From: Peptococcaceae bacterium 1109
GTDB lineage: Bacteria > Bacillota > Limnochordia > Darwinibacteriales > Darwinibacteriaceae
DNA length: 64,000 nt
Reading direction: 5' to 3'
Assembly: GCA_001028815.1 (NCBI GenBank)
Contig: LDJB01000005.1
Location: forward strand, 63,135-127,134
Below, piece by piece: positions 52,546 to 61,338 of this stretch; the stretch's first letter is position 1, and each line of letters opens with the position of its first letter. The notes beneath the pieces are model-generated. The model searched no databases. It saw only the letters and a program-made list of their open reading frames with translations, and had not been told where the DNA came from. The position numbers and the translations under genes are program-made.

Positions 52546-55068
52546 ATGATCAACAAGGTAATACTCGTATTCAAGACACACTTTGATATCGGCTTTACAG
52601 ACTTGGCTGCCAATGTGATCGATATATACTCCAACTCCATGCTGGAAGAGGTCCTAGCCACCTGTAAGGCGACGCAGCACATGGGGAAGCAGCAGTATGT
52701 GTGGACCCTTCCCGCGTGGCCTTTGCAGTCGATCCTCCAAAACGCCAGTGAGGACAAGAGACGAGAACTAGAAGCACTAATCGAGCGGGGGCAAATTGCG
52801 TGGCACGCATTGGCCTTCACCACCCATACGGATTTCTGCAGTGCAGAAGAATACATCGAGAGCCTGCGATTTGGGCGGGAGCTCTCGCAGCAGTACAATA
52901 AGCCGTACCCCATTTCCGCGAAGATGACGGACGTTCCCGGGCATACCATCATGCTTCCTGCAATCTTAAGTGGTGCTGGGGTGAAGTTCCTCCACTTAGG
53001 CTGCAACGAGTTTGCGAAGCCTCCCCGAGTGCCTTTCCTGTTCCACTGGGAAGCTTTGAGCGGAGAAAGGGTATTGACCATGTACAATGAGGATGGTTAC
53101 GGAACGGCTCTTCTCCCGCCAGAGGATTGGCCCTTTCCTGTTTGGATGGCCCTCATGCATACTCACGACAACTGCGGCCCACAATCGGCAGAGGTCATCG
53201 CGAAACTGATCAGCAAGATCCAGGCCCGCTACCCCCATGCGGAAGTGGTGTGCGGCACCATGGACGATTTTTACAATGAACTCTCCCAGTACGACCTATC
53301 CGGGCTGCCAGTAATCCGTAATGACCTGGCAGATACTTGGATCCACGGAGTAGGGGCCTACCCGAAGGAAGTGGCTGTAATCCGCGGAGAGCGGGAGAAG
53401 ATTAAAAGGCTGCAAGCCCTATATGCCAGGCAGTTATTGGATGGTTCCACTGCCTCAAGGGGCCAGGCTATGAGCATCCTCGACCAATACTACGAAGACG
53501 TCAGCCTCTTTGAAGAACACACCTGGGGGGCTGATGTCAAGACGTGGCTCGGGCCAGACCGTGTATATGAAAAAGAGCTCTTTCTGGAGGCGAAGCCTTC
53601 GGAAAGCTATCAGTTTATGGAGGCTTCCTGGGAAGAACAACGGGAGCGGGCTCGCCGCGCCACCAAGCGCAGGCAAGAGCTGAAGGAGCTCCTGGAAAGG
53701 GACGCAGAGGAAGGGATTTATCTTTTTAACCCCAATAATACGAGCTATACGGGGTGGGTTGTCCTGGAGAGTGGACACCTTGATGTGGAACACCAGGGCT
53801 TAAGTTTGCGCGGCCAATCCCTGCCAGTTGCAAAGATAAACGGGGAGTGGGCATGTTACGTCGAAGACCTTCCCCCGCTGAGCACTGTGCAGCTAACCTG
53901 TGAAGGGGAGAAGCTCAGCGTTGGTAGCCTCGATGTAAAAGAAGAACAGGGTATTGTCCGTGTGGAAAACCACCGCTACGCCCTGACGTTCTCCCATGTG
54001 GCCGGGGAAATACTCAGCTTGTTCGATAAAAAACTCCAGGCTGTGCTTCTGGAAAAACGGGATGGTAAGGCGGTTTTATCCTACCAATATGACCGCTATG
54101 GGATTGATGATATCACCGAATACCTGCGCAGCTACGCTCACCGGTTCTCCACTTGGGGTATCCAAGACAACGGCAGAGAAGCATATCCCAGTTGTACTCG
54201 GAAGACCTTTGTTCCTAAGTTTGAAGGCTGCTTGATTGAAGGGCACACCGTTACCCTCCGCTACCGGGGGACAGAGAGCGTCCAGCTGTACGGCGATGCA
54301 GAGGAAGTAGTTCTACACATCACGCTCCCTCCTGTAGGTGATGAGGTTTTTGTGAAATTGGATGTGGTGGGAAAACAGGAAACCCCCTATGTGGAATCTG
54401 GCTCGCTGCTGTTTCCTTGTGCCGCGGCAAAGGACTACCGGATAAACAAGACGAATGTGGTTCTGGATCCTGCAGCGGACATTCAAGCGGGGGCAAACCA
54501 TGTGTTCTACTGCCTAGAAAACTACCTGTCAGTGGAAGGTGGGGGCCATGGGCTCTGCATTGTCACGCATGATGTACCCTTGGCTTCCGTGGGGAATCCC
54601 GGTGTTTATCAGTATGTGGATGATTACACCGAACCTGAATCCCCAGTGGTGTACTTCAACCTCTTCAACAACATGTGGGGAACGAACTTCCCTCAATGGA
54701 TCGGTGGCGATTTCAGCTTCCGCTTCACTTTGTTTGGTTTTGAGGGGGAAGAAAGGCCGCACTTGCTGGAAAAGGCTGCCGCGTTGCGGCTGGGAGTGGA
54801 AACAACGGGCAGAAGTGTGGGAGAGTGCCCAGTTGAGCTCCCTGAACACATGCAGCTTATCAATGTACGACAGCATGGCGCCGGCCTGGTAGTACGATTC
54901 AAAGACCTGTTGGGGAAGGCAGAAACGCGACGGCTGGAAGCCAGGGGTTTCGCCATAACTCCTGTTGACCTCAATAACCAAGTGCTTGGGGAAACATACA
55001 AGGATACAGTAGAGTTTGCTGCCAAGCCCTACGGCATCTGTTCGTTCTTGCTGCAAAAGACCAATTAG
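52546..55068 (+). CDS. GH38-like glycoside hydrolase (DUF5054-type)
   Basis: An 840-residue intracellular enzyme related to alpha-mannosidases. VFKTHFDIGFTDLA (residues ~8-21) is the H-x-D metal site of the GH38 N-terminal barrel, and SAKMTDVPGHT (~123-133) and LMHTHDNCGP (~202-211) supply further metal or catalytic positions. The C-terminal two fifths are beta-rich. There is no signal peptide, so it would act on imported oligosaccharides. AAGGAG lies upstream of the ATG. It follows the transporter ATPase gene by 50 bp without a terminator. Confidence 0.75.
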   Translation: MINKVILVFKTHFDIGFTDLAANVIDIYSNSMLEEVLATCKATQHMGKQQYVWTLPAWPLQSILQNASEDKRRELEALIERGQIAWHALAFTTHTDFCSAEEYIESLRFGRELSQQYNKPYPISAKMTDVPGHTIMLPAILSGAGVKFLHLGCNEFAKPPRVPFLFHWEALSGERVLTMYNEDGYGTALLPPEDWPFPVWMALMHTHDNCGPQSAEVIAKLISKIQARYPHAEVVCGTMDDFYNELSQYDLSGLPVIRNDLADTWIHGVGAYPKEVAVIRGEREKIKRLQALYARQLLDGSTASRGQAMSILDQYYEDVSLFEEHTWGADVKTWLGPDRVYEKELFLEAKPSESYQFMEASWEEQRERARRATKRRQELKELLERDAEEGIYLFNPNNTSYTGWVVLESGHLDVEHQGLSLRGQSLPVAKINGEWACYVEDLPPLSTVQLTCEGEKLSVGSLDVKEEQGIVRVENHRYALTFSHVAGEILSLFDKKLQAVLLEKRDGKAVLSYQYDRYGIDDITEYLRSYAHRFSTWGIQDNGREAYPSCTRKTFVPKFEGCLIEGHTVTLRYRGTESVQLYGDAEEVVLHITLPPVGDEVFVKLDVVGKQETPYVESGSLLFPCAAAKDYRINKTNVVLDPAADIQAGANHVFYCLENYLSVEGGGHGLCIVTHDVPLASVGNPGVYQYVDDYTEPESPVVYFNLFNNMWGTNFPQWIGGDFSFRFTLFGFEGEERPHLLEKAAALRLGVETTGRSVGECPVELPEHMQLINVRQHGAGLVVRFKDLLGKAETRRLEARGFAITPVDLNNQVLGETYKDTVEFAAKPYGICSFLLQKTN

Positions 55069-55109
55069 CGCTTGCTTACCTGTAAACAACATACGTGGAG
55101 GTAAAAGGG

Positions 55110-56897
55110 ATGGAAGTGTTAAGAACAGAGTATCCCCGTCCAGACTTTGTGCGGGAGGAATGGCAAAGCCTTAACGGGACATGGGACTTCGCCTTTGATG
55201 ATGAGCGTGTCATTTCCCCGAGGCTTGTGCAGTTTACCGAGGAGATCCGTGTCCCCTTCCCGTTCCAGGCTAAACTCAGTGGCATTGGCGATTCACAGCG
55301 CACCACCCCAGTGGTGTGGTACCGCAGGTCCTTTGAGATCCCCAGTAAGTGGGAAGGGCGGCAGATCCTCCTTCATTTTGGAGCGGTTGACTATGCAACC
55401 TTTGTGTGGGTTAACGGGGAGTTTGTAGGCTGCCACAAAGGTGGATACGTCCCCTTTAGCTTTGACATCACCGCTTACCTAGCCGACGGTGAAAACGAGC
55501 TCATCGTTAAGGTAATTGACGAAAACAAAGCAAGCCAGCCTCGGGGTAAGCAGTCGGCAAACTACGATAACTGGGCATGCTGGTACACACGGGTTACTGG
55601 AATCTGGCAGTCGGTCTGGCTGGAACCAGTGGCAAAAGCACATATTAAGAGGATCCGGCTGCACCCTGATATCGACAATGAATGCTTGCTGGTGAATGCA
55701 GAGCTGAGTGAGATTCTAGATGGGGCAGAACTCCGCATCACAAGCTTTTTCCAAGGGGTACGGCAGGCCACGGTTAACCTGCCCATTGAGCGGAAACACT
55801 ACCGCAACTGCGACTTACACCCCCGGGCCGAGCACCGGGCAGTCCTGCCTGTTTCAGAGCCAAGGCTTTGGAGCCCGGAAAAGCCAAACCTGTACGACTT
55901 AACCTTGGAGCTGTTGGTCAATGGCGAAGTGGTGGATTCCGTCAAAACCTACTTCGGGATGCGGAAAGTGGAAGCCCGGGGTAACAAGATTTATCTGAAC
56001 AACGAGCCCTATTACCTCCGTATGGTGCTTGATCAAGGGTTCTGGCCAGATGGGATATACACACCAGGTTCGGTTGATGAGATCAAGAAAGACGTGGATC
56101 TCATTAAGGCCGCTGGTTTCAACGGGGTGCGCAAGCATCAGAAAATCGAGGATCCTTACTTCTACCATTACTGCGCTCAAGTTGGACTCTTGGTTTGGGC
56201 AGAAATGCCTTCAGCGTACAACTACGACGAGTACAATGTGGCCAACGTAATGGCCGAGTGGCAGCAAGTAGTGCGGCGGCTGTACAACTTCCCATCCATC
56301 ATGGCGTGGGTGCCCATGAATGAAAGCTGGGGAGTGGAGCAGTTGGAAACGACCCCCAATGACAGCCGGCTGTGGCACCACCTAGACAGCCTCTACAACG
56401 CCACCAAAGCCCTTGATCCCCATCGCTTGGTGATCAGCAATGATGGTTGGGAAATGGGTCAAACAGATATCATTGCAATCCATGAGTATACGCCTGACAG
56501 CAAGAAGCTGGCCCGTCTGATTGAGGCTTTCCGTAAGGACCCCCACGGCAAGGTATTTACCCACAGAAGGCCCATCATTCTTCCAGAGTATGAGTATGAA
56601 GGCCAGCCGATCCTAGTTACAGAGTACGGCGGGGTAAAAGTGGAAGAACCAGGGGTTGCAGGGTGGGGTTACGGCCAGCCAGCCCGGGACCTTAGGGAGA
56701 TGCTGAGCCGCATGCGGGAACTCACGGATACCATTCTGGCTCAGCCAGATATTTGCGGGTACTGCTACACCCAGCTAACTGATGTGCAGCAGGAGGTTAA
56801 CGGACTCTATACCTTCGAGCGGGAACATAGAGCCAGTCCAGAAGATTACGCTGCTATCTTTGGAAGGAATCCGGAGAACTGGGGCGGCGAGCGGTGA
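55110..56897 (+). CDS. glycoside hydrolase family 2 enzyme
   Basis: A 595-residue GH2 protein (beta-galactosidase/glucuronidase/mannosidase group). It has an N-terminal sugar-binding domain (LNGTWDFAFDD), an Ig-like middle and a TIM barrel with acid/base E405 in NESWG and nucleophile E505 in TEYGG. There is no signal peptide. I start at ATG 55110, which GGAGG at 55097-55101 supports; a GTG at 55095 would overlap that site. It is the last gene of the transporter-glycosidase operon. Confidence 0.9.
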   Translation: MEVLRTEYPRPDFVREEWQSLNGTWDFAFDDERVISPRLVQFTEEIRVPFPFQAKLSGIGDSQRTTPVVWYRRSFEIPSKWEGRQILLHFGAVDYATFVWVNGEFVGCHKGGYVPFSFDITAYLADGENELIVKVIDENKASQPRGKQSANYDNWACWYTRVTGIWQSVWLEPVAKAHIKRIRLHPDIDNECLLVNAELSEILDGAELRITSFFQGVRQATVNLPIERKHYRNCDLHPRAEHRAVLPVSEPRLWSPEKPNLYDLTLELLVNGEVVDSVKTYFGMRKVEARGNKIYLNNEPYYLRMVLDQGFWPDGIYTPGSVDEIKKDVDLIKAAGFNGVRKHQKIEDPYFYHYCAQVGLLVWAEMPSAYNYDEYNVANVMAEWQQVVRRLYNFPSIMAWVPMNESWGVEQLETTPNDSRLWHHLDSLYNATKALDPHRLVISNDGWEMGQTDIIAIHEYTPDSKKLARLIEAFRKDPHGKVFTHRRPIILPEYEYEGQPILVTEYGGVKVEEPGVAGWGYGQPARDLREMLSRMRELTDTILAQPDICGYCYTQLTDVQQEVNGLYTFEREHRASPEDYAAIFGRNPENWGGER

Positions 56898-56903
56898 TAG
56901 GAA

Positions 56904-56938
56904 GAGAGGGTGCACTTGGCACCCTCTCACGCTTTTTT
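56904..56938 (+). terminator. intrinsic terminator after the GH2 gene
   Basis: Perfect 10-bp stem GAGAGGGTGC / GCACCCTCTC, then ACGC and TTTTTT, 6 bp after the stop. It overlaps the 3' end of the convergent PHP gene. Confidence 0.9.
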
Positions 56939-57850
56939 GTCGAGGAAGATAGGATTTGTCCAAGCGGTTTTGCCGTTGGAGTCCACTACTTCTGCCCTGA
57001 CAAAGATCTCATTGCCCCGCACGCGGTGAACCGCTGAAGATATTGACTTCCCCGGTTCTGCATAGAAGCTCCTCCCCCAGGGTTCATAGGTGACGATGTG
57101 AATCGCCTTGGCCGGGGAGCATTCGATGTACACTTCATCGCCATCAAGCCCAAAGTCAGTGATGGTGGGGCCTGTGGAGGAATAGAACCGTCCCGCAACC
57201 AAAGCCTCTGTCAGATCTGCTACTGTAAGCTGAGGCGCATTGACCATGATCCAGCCGCCGCAGTAATCCTCCATCCAGTGGTGGCTGTCGTCTGTTGCAA
57301 CTCCCCACACTTTGATGCCCCGGCGGAGAAAAGAGTCCCAATGGTCGAGGTGCAGCCCTGAGTGGTTCTCCATCTCGCTGCTGTGGTTGTAGATCTCTAT
57401 TGCGGTGAAACCCCGCAGTTCGCTGATGTCTTCCCATTCAACCCGGGACCACAAGGGGTGACAGTAGATGGTCAAGTAGCCCTCTTTCCCTAAGCGGTAG
57501 ATTTCCTCCTGAGCTCCAGCCATGCCATCCTTTTCGGCGGGCGGGGCTTTTACTAAGTGTTTTGCGCCGTTCCCCGATTTGTGTATGCCCAAGAGATGGT
57601 GACAGCGCCCAAACTTGGGGATATCCAGGCCCATCTCAATGCCCGGCAGCACCAGGAAATCATCGCTGCTCAGTTCCTGCCAATACGAATAAAACTCGTG
57701 CTCTGTGAAAGCTATGAAGTCCCACCCGTTGCTGCGGTACAGCTCTACCACCTGAGGGGGATCGAGCTTTCCATCGGAACGGGTTGAATGACTGTGCAAG
57801 TTACCTTTGAACCATGAGTACTCTGACGAAAAAGCAGATTTTCGTGCCAC
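56927..57850 (-). CDS. PHP-domain phosphoesterase (CehA/McbA-like)
   Basis: A 307-residue metal-dependent hydrolase. FKGNLHSHSTRSDG (~14-27) and FIAFTEHEF (~44-52) are PHP motifs I and II; YCHPLW and ATDDSHH complete the metal ligands. A C-terminal beta-rich domain follows (~230-307). It could be a cytoplasmic phosphoesterase acting on sugar or nucleotide phosphates. I start at GTG 57850 because GGGAGG precedes it; the frame is open to ATG 57937 without a ribosome site. Confidence 0.82.
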   Translation of the reverse strand: MARKSAFSSEYSWFKGNLHSHSTRSDGKLDPPQVVELYRSNGWDFIAFTEHEFYSYWQELSSDDFLVLPGIEMGLDIPKFGRCHHLLGIHKSGNGAKHLVKAPPAEKDGMAGAQEEIYRLGKEGYLTIYCHPLWSRVEWEDISELRGFTAIEIYNHSSEMENHSGLHLDHWDSFLRRGIKVWGVATDDSHHWMEDYCGGWIMVNAPQLTVADLTEALVAGRFYSSTGPTITDFGLDGDEVYIECSPAKAIHIVTYEPWGRSFYAEPGKSISSAVHRVRGNEIFVRAEVVDSNGKTAWTNPIFLDKKA

Positions 57851-57976
57851 AATTTTTCCTCCCTCTGATGCTGCGCAGTGTCGCAGCAGAGCAGCATGCT
57901 GTACGGGATTACCGTCATAGCTTCTATTCTGATTCACCTGCCATTATCCTGCTGTGCCTCGATGTTTATGAACGCA

Positions 57977-58005
57977 TTGACGACAGCTAGCCCCTCGTGT
58001 AAAAT
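57977..58005 (+). promoter_or_regulatory. SigA-type promoter of the winged-helix gene
   Basis: TTGACG (57977-57982), 17 bp, TAAAAT (58000-58005). The start codon is at 58134, giving a leader of about 120 bases in which I see no clear riboswitch fold. Confidence 0.7.
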
Positions 58006-58133
58006 GAAGGTACAATTCCCAAACTTACAAAAATAATGTCGGACAGCAGTCGCGGTGAACAGAACAGTTGTGAGGTGTCCATTCCAGGCGCAGATGAACA
58101 GCGTGTGACAGGCAGGAAAGCGGAGGGGGGAAC

Positions 58134-58547
58134 ATGTTACAAATCAGTTTAGAAGCGACGCTTGGATTTCACCTGATCACAAACGTGCTGTCAAAAGAGT
58201 TGAGCAAACATGTGGATCGTTGCGCCTCGTTGTTAGGAATCTCCGCGGTTGAACTGATGGTGCTGTATGTCGTAGAGAAGTTCGGCAGAGCAGCTATTGT
58301 GGATATTTTCCGTGCGTTGACCTATTCTGTGGAGGAAGTTGCTAGAGCACTAGATAAACTCTCTGAGTTAGGGCTTTTGGAAGCGGTGAAAGAAACAGGG
58401 CAGTGCCATTGGGTGAGCACGCCACGTGGACAGGAGCTCCTTGGGCGGCTTTCCCACTGCGAGCTTCTGGCTCAGGAAGTGGGGGCGCTCGAACCCCAGC
58501 GGCTGGCGGAGCGCCTCTGGGAAGCCCTTGCAGGATTGGAACTCTAA
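58134..58547 (+). CDS. small winged-helix (MarR/ArsR-like) protein
   Basis: A 137-residue protein with a helix-turn-helix pattern (AAIVDIFRALTYSVEEVARALDKLSELGLLEAV, ~46-78) followed by a beta-wing (HWVSTPRGQELLGRL), as in MarR-like regulators. It could control the esterase that follows or the divergent PHP gene. GGAGGGGGG precedes the ATG. It ends at its own terminator. Confidence 0.65.
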   Translation: MLQISLEATLGFHLITNVLSKELSKHVDRCASLLGISAVELMVLYVVEKFGRAAIVDIFRALTYSVEEVARALDKLSELGLLEAVKETGQCHWVSTPRGQELLGRLSHCELLAQEVGALEPQRLAERLWEALAGLEL

Positions 58548-58561
58548 GACATCTTGCTTGG

Positions 58562-58597
58562 GGAGCCTCGGCACCTTGGGGTGGGAGGCTCCTTTTT
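58562..58597 (+). terminator. intrinsic terminator after the winged-helix gene
   Basis: GGAGCCTC / GAGGCTCC outer stem and CACC / GGTG inner stem, then TTTTT. It lies 33 bp before the esterase start, so the esterase is read by leaky passage or from an unseen promoter. Confidence 0.85.
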
Positions 58598-58629
58598 ATG
58601 CGAAGACCTATGCGAAGAGGGGGATTGTT

Positions 58630-60519
58630 ATGGGTGGATTGGATGAAAGCCTGAGGCTGCCCCGCCTGATCAGCAATGGCATGATTTTGCAGCGGGAACA
58701 ACCGATCAAGATTTGGGGCTGGGCCAAGCCTGGCACTGCGGTCACAGTTAAGTTCCTAGAACGGGAACATACCGCCCTGGCAGGCGTAGATGGGGCTTGG
58801 GCAGTTGTACTCCCCTCGGCTCAGGCAGGGGGGCCCCATTCCATGGAAGTTCGTACCGAAGGGGAGGTTCAGGTAATCACAGATATTCTCGTGGGCGATG
58901 TCTGGCTGTGTTCTGGCCAAAGCAACATGCAGCTTCCCATGGAGCGGGTAGACCTCATGTTTCCCCAGGAGATCGCTGAGGCCAATAACCCGCTGATCCG
59001 GGAGTTCAAAGTGCCAGAACGCTTCGACTTCCATGGGCCCCAAAATGACCTTGAGGGGGGCACTTGGACCGCGGCTAACCCGGAAACGGTCCGCAGCTTC
59101 TCCGCTGTGGGATACTTCTTCGCTAAAGCCTTGTTTGAGCGCTATAGGGTGCCCATTGGGCTTGTAGATGCTAGCATAGGTGGTACCCCTGTGCAGGCTT
59201 GGATGAGCAGGGAGGCTCTCGCCCCTTACCCTGAATACTTGGAAGAAGCGGATATGTGTGCCAACGACAGTTATGTCCGAAAGGTGCAGGCCAAGGACCA
59301 AGCGGCGCAAGAGGAATGGCACCGGCGCCTTCGTGAGGGTGACCAGGGGTTGAATAGCAGGCCTCGCTGGTATGATCGGGCTTTCACGCCAACGGGCGAT
59401 TGGCAGTCTGTGGAGATCCCCTTTAAGTGGCAGGACGTTCCTGAATTGGCGGGCCTGATTGGCTCTGTGTGGTTCCGCAAGGTCTTCTATGTGCCTGAGA
59501 GCCTCGGGGGCAAACCCGGGCTGCTGCTCCTTGGAGCCATTGTGGACAGTGACGCCACATACCTTAACGGCAGGCTGGTGGGAAGCACGGGGTATAAATA
59601 CCCTCCAAGGAAGTATTCCATCCCCCTAGGTGTGCTGCAGCCTGGAGCAAACCTCCTGGTAGTGCGTGCTATGAGCCATACAGGCGAGGGCGAGTTTGTG
59701 CCGGAAAAGCCCTACCAGCTTGTGGTGGGGGATGAAATCATTGACCTAGACGGCCCTTGGCAGTACAAGGTAGGGGGTGTGGCGGAGGAACCTCTTCCGC
59801 CTATAACGTTCTTCATCTATAAACCGGTGGGGCTTTACAATGGAATGATTGCCCCCCTTACCAGTTACGCCTTAAAAGGCGTCATTTGGTACCAGGGAGA
59901 ATCCAACACAGGTAATCCAGGGAACTACTGCGACCTGTTTTCCCGTCTAATCACGGACTGGCGTACCCGCTGGCAGCGGCCAGATCTTCCCTTCCTTTAC
60001 GTGCAGCTGGCCAATTACATGCCCGCTGCTGAACTTCCTTCAGAGAGCAACTGGGCAGAGCTTCGCCACCAGCAGCTCCTGGCCCTAGCCAATCCCCACA
60101 CAGCCATGGCCACAGCCGTTGATGTGGGGGAGTGGAATGATCTCCATCCCCTCAATAAAAAGGCTGTAGGCGAACGGCTTGCCCTGGGAGCTCGGGCAGT
60201 CGCGTATGGGGAAGACATAACGTATTCGGGGCCCATTTACAAGTCCATGGAGGTTCAGGGGAACAAAATTATCCTCAGTTTCGACCATGTGGACGGGGGG
60301 CTGGAATCTCGGGGTGGCCCTATGAAGCACTTTGCTATCGCTGGCTGTGACGGAACGTTTCGCTGGGCTAATGCGGAGATTGTAGGGGATAAGGTAGCTG
60401 TCTGGCACGAAGGGGTTCCAGAACCGCGAGCGGTGCGCTACGCCTGGGCGGATAACCCCACTGGGGCAAACCTTTACAATAAGGCAGGTTTACCCGCATC
60501 TCCGTTCCGCACAGACTAG
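58630..60519 (+). CDS. sialate O-acetylesterase-like enzyme
   Basis: A 629-residue SGNH-type esterase. The nucleophile block SGQSNMQLPME begins at S95 with the catalytic serine at about 98, and the D504-L-H506 pair in NDLHPLN completes the triad. A beta-rich insert (~255-380) resembles a GH2-type sugar-binding domain. There is no signal peptide. It would remove O-acetyl groups from sialic acid or other sugars after import. I start at ATG 58630 with AGAGGGGG upstream; the frame open from 58426 overlaps the previous gene and terminator. Confidence 0.88.
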   Translation: MGGLDESLRLPRLISNGMILQREQPIKIWGWAKPGTAVTVKFLEREHTALAGVDGAWAVVLPSAQAGGPHSMEVRTEGEVQVITDILVGDVWLCSGQSNMQLPMERVDLMFPQEIAEANNPLIREFKVPERFDFHGPQNDLEGGTWTAANPETVRSFSAVGYFFAKALFERYRVPIGLVDASIGGTPVQAWMSREALAPYPEYLEEADMCANDSYVRKVQAKDQAAQEEWHRRLREGDQGLNSRPRWYDRAFTPTGDWQSVEIPFKWQDVPELAGLIGSVWFRKVFYVPESLGGKPGLLLLGAIVDSDATYLNGRLVGSTGYKYPPRKYSIPLGVLQPGANLLVVRAMSHTGEGEFVPEKPYQLVVGDEIIDLDGPWQYKVGGVAEEPLPPITFFIYKPVGLYNGMIAPLTSYALKGVIWYQGESNTGNPGNYCDLFSRLITDWRTRWQRPDLPFLYVQLANYMPAAELPSESNWAELRHQQLLALANPHTAMATAVDVGEWNDLHPLNKKAVGERLALGARAVAYGEDITYSGPIYKSMEVQGNKIILSFDHVDGGLESRGGPMKHFAIAGCDGTFRWANAEIVGDKVAVWHEGVPEPRAVRYAWADNPTGANLYNKAGLPASPFRTD

Positions 60520-60593
60520 GCGATTCTTGATCTGGCTGGCTCCATTAATGAAAACCTCCGCCAACAGGGCAGAGGAGATATACCGATAAATCA

Positions 60594-60624
60594 AGATGCG
60601 GCGGCCATAGAGGCCGCCGCATCT
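60594..60624 (-). terminator. strong hairpin between convergent genes
   Basis: A perfect 13-bp stem (GATGCGGCGGCC and its complement, plus one A-T pair) with a 5-base loop. On the - strand it is followed by TTGATTTATC, so it most likely ends bcp. Confidence 0.6.
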
Positions 60625-60662
60625 CGTCGAGGAGTATGTGTGTTGTGCTGTGCTGTGCCGTA

Positions 60663-61115
60663 TTATAGGAAGGCCAAGACATCCTGGCCATGGGTAGCGG
60701 TGTTAACTTTGTCAAATACCTTGATGATCGTTCCCGTTTCATCAATGATGAATGTGGAGCGAATTATCCCCTCTGTAGTCCTGCCAAACATCACCTTTTG
60801 GCCCCAAGCTCCATAGGCTTTTGCCACGGTGCGGTCTGGGTCGCTTCCGAGGTAGAACGGAAGATTGTGTTTTTCTCGGAAGCGGTTGTGGGAGGCGAGG
60901 CTGTCGGGGCTGACACCGATTACGATGGCACCTTTGGCGGTAATAGCTGAGTAGTTATCTCGCATACTACATGCTTCTTTAGTACAACCTGGAGTATTAT
61001 CCTTGGGGTAGAAATAGAGCACGACCTTCTTGCCAGCAAAATCACTCAACCTTATGGTCTCATCTTCGCTAACTTTAAGTGTAAAATCTGGTGCTTTTGT
61101 GCCTTCGGTAAGCAT
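60663..61115 (-). CDS. bcp: thioredoxin-dependent peroxiredoxin Bcp/PrxQ
   Basis: A 150-residue peroxiredoxin reducing hydrogen peroxide and organic peroxides. PKDNTPGCTKEAC carries peroxidatic C44 and resolving C49, the PrxQ pattern with both cysteines in one helix. Length and ending are normal for the family. It has its own promoter. Confidence 0.95.
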   Translation of the reverse strand: MLTEGTKAPDFTLKVSEDETIRLSDFAGKKVVLYFYPKDNTPGCTKEACSMRDNYSAITAKGAIVIGVSPDSLASHNRFREKHNLPFYLGSDPDRTVAKAYGAWGQKVMFGRTTEGIIRSTFIIDETGTIIKVFDKVNTATHGQDVLAFL

Positions 61116-61146
61116 GCCTCGCCCTCCCTAGGACTGGTGTATATAA

Positions 61147-61175
61147 AGTATACCGCATCAGTAATAAATAGTAAA
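61147..61175 (-). promoter_or_regulatory. promoter of bcp
   Basis: On the complement, TTTACT (61170-61175) and TATACT (61147-61152) are spaced by 17 bp, 31 bp before the start codon. Confidence 0.6.
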
Positions 61176-61280
61176 GGTTATCCTTAGCATCGGGGGTGAA
61201 ATTTCTGTAATTTTAAAACTGCGCCGTTAAAAGACCAGCCTAGTGATGCAGCCCCTCTAAACACCTTTTTGTGAAGGAAC

Positions 61281-61309
61281 TTGGCGATCTTATCTAGAAT
61301 AGGATAAAT
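61281..61309 (+). promoter_or_regulatory. possible promoter of the cas3 remnant
   Basis: TTGGCG (61281-61286), 17 bp, ATAAAT (61304-61309), 29 bp before ATG 61339. If active, it would also transcribe the CRISPR array downstream. Confidence 0.35.
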
Positions 61310-61338
61310 ATGTCAAATGAAGGTTGCGTTAGAGGCTC

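Noticed and set aside
58426..58629. N-terminal extension of the sialate O-acetylesterase
   Set aside because: It overlaps the winged-helix gene and its terminator; ATG 58630 has a good ribosome site and the family's usual start.
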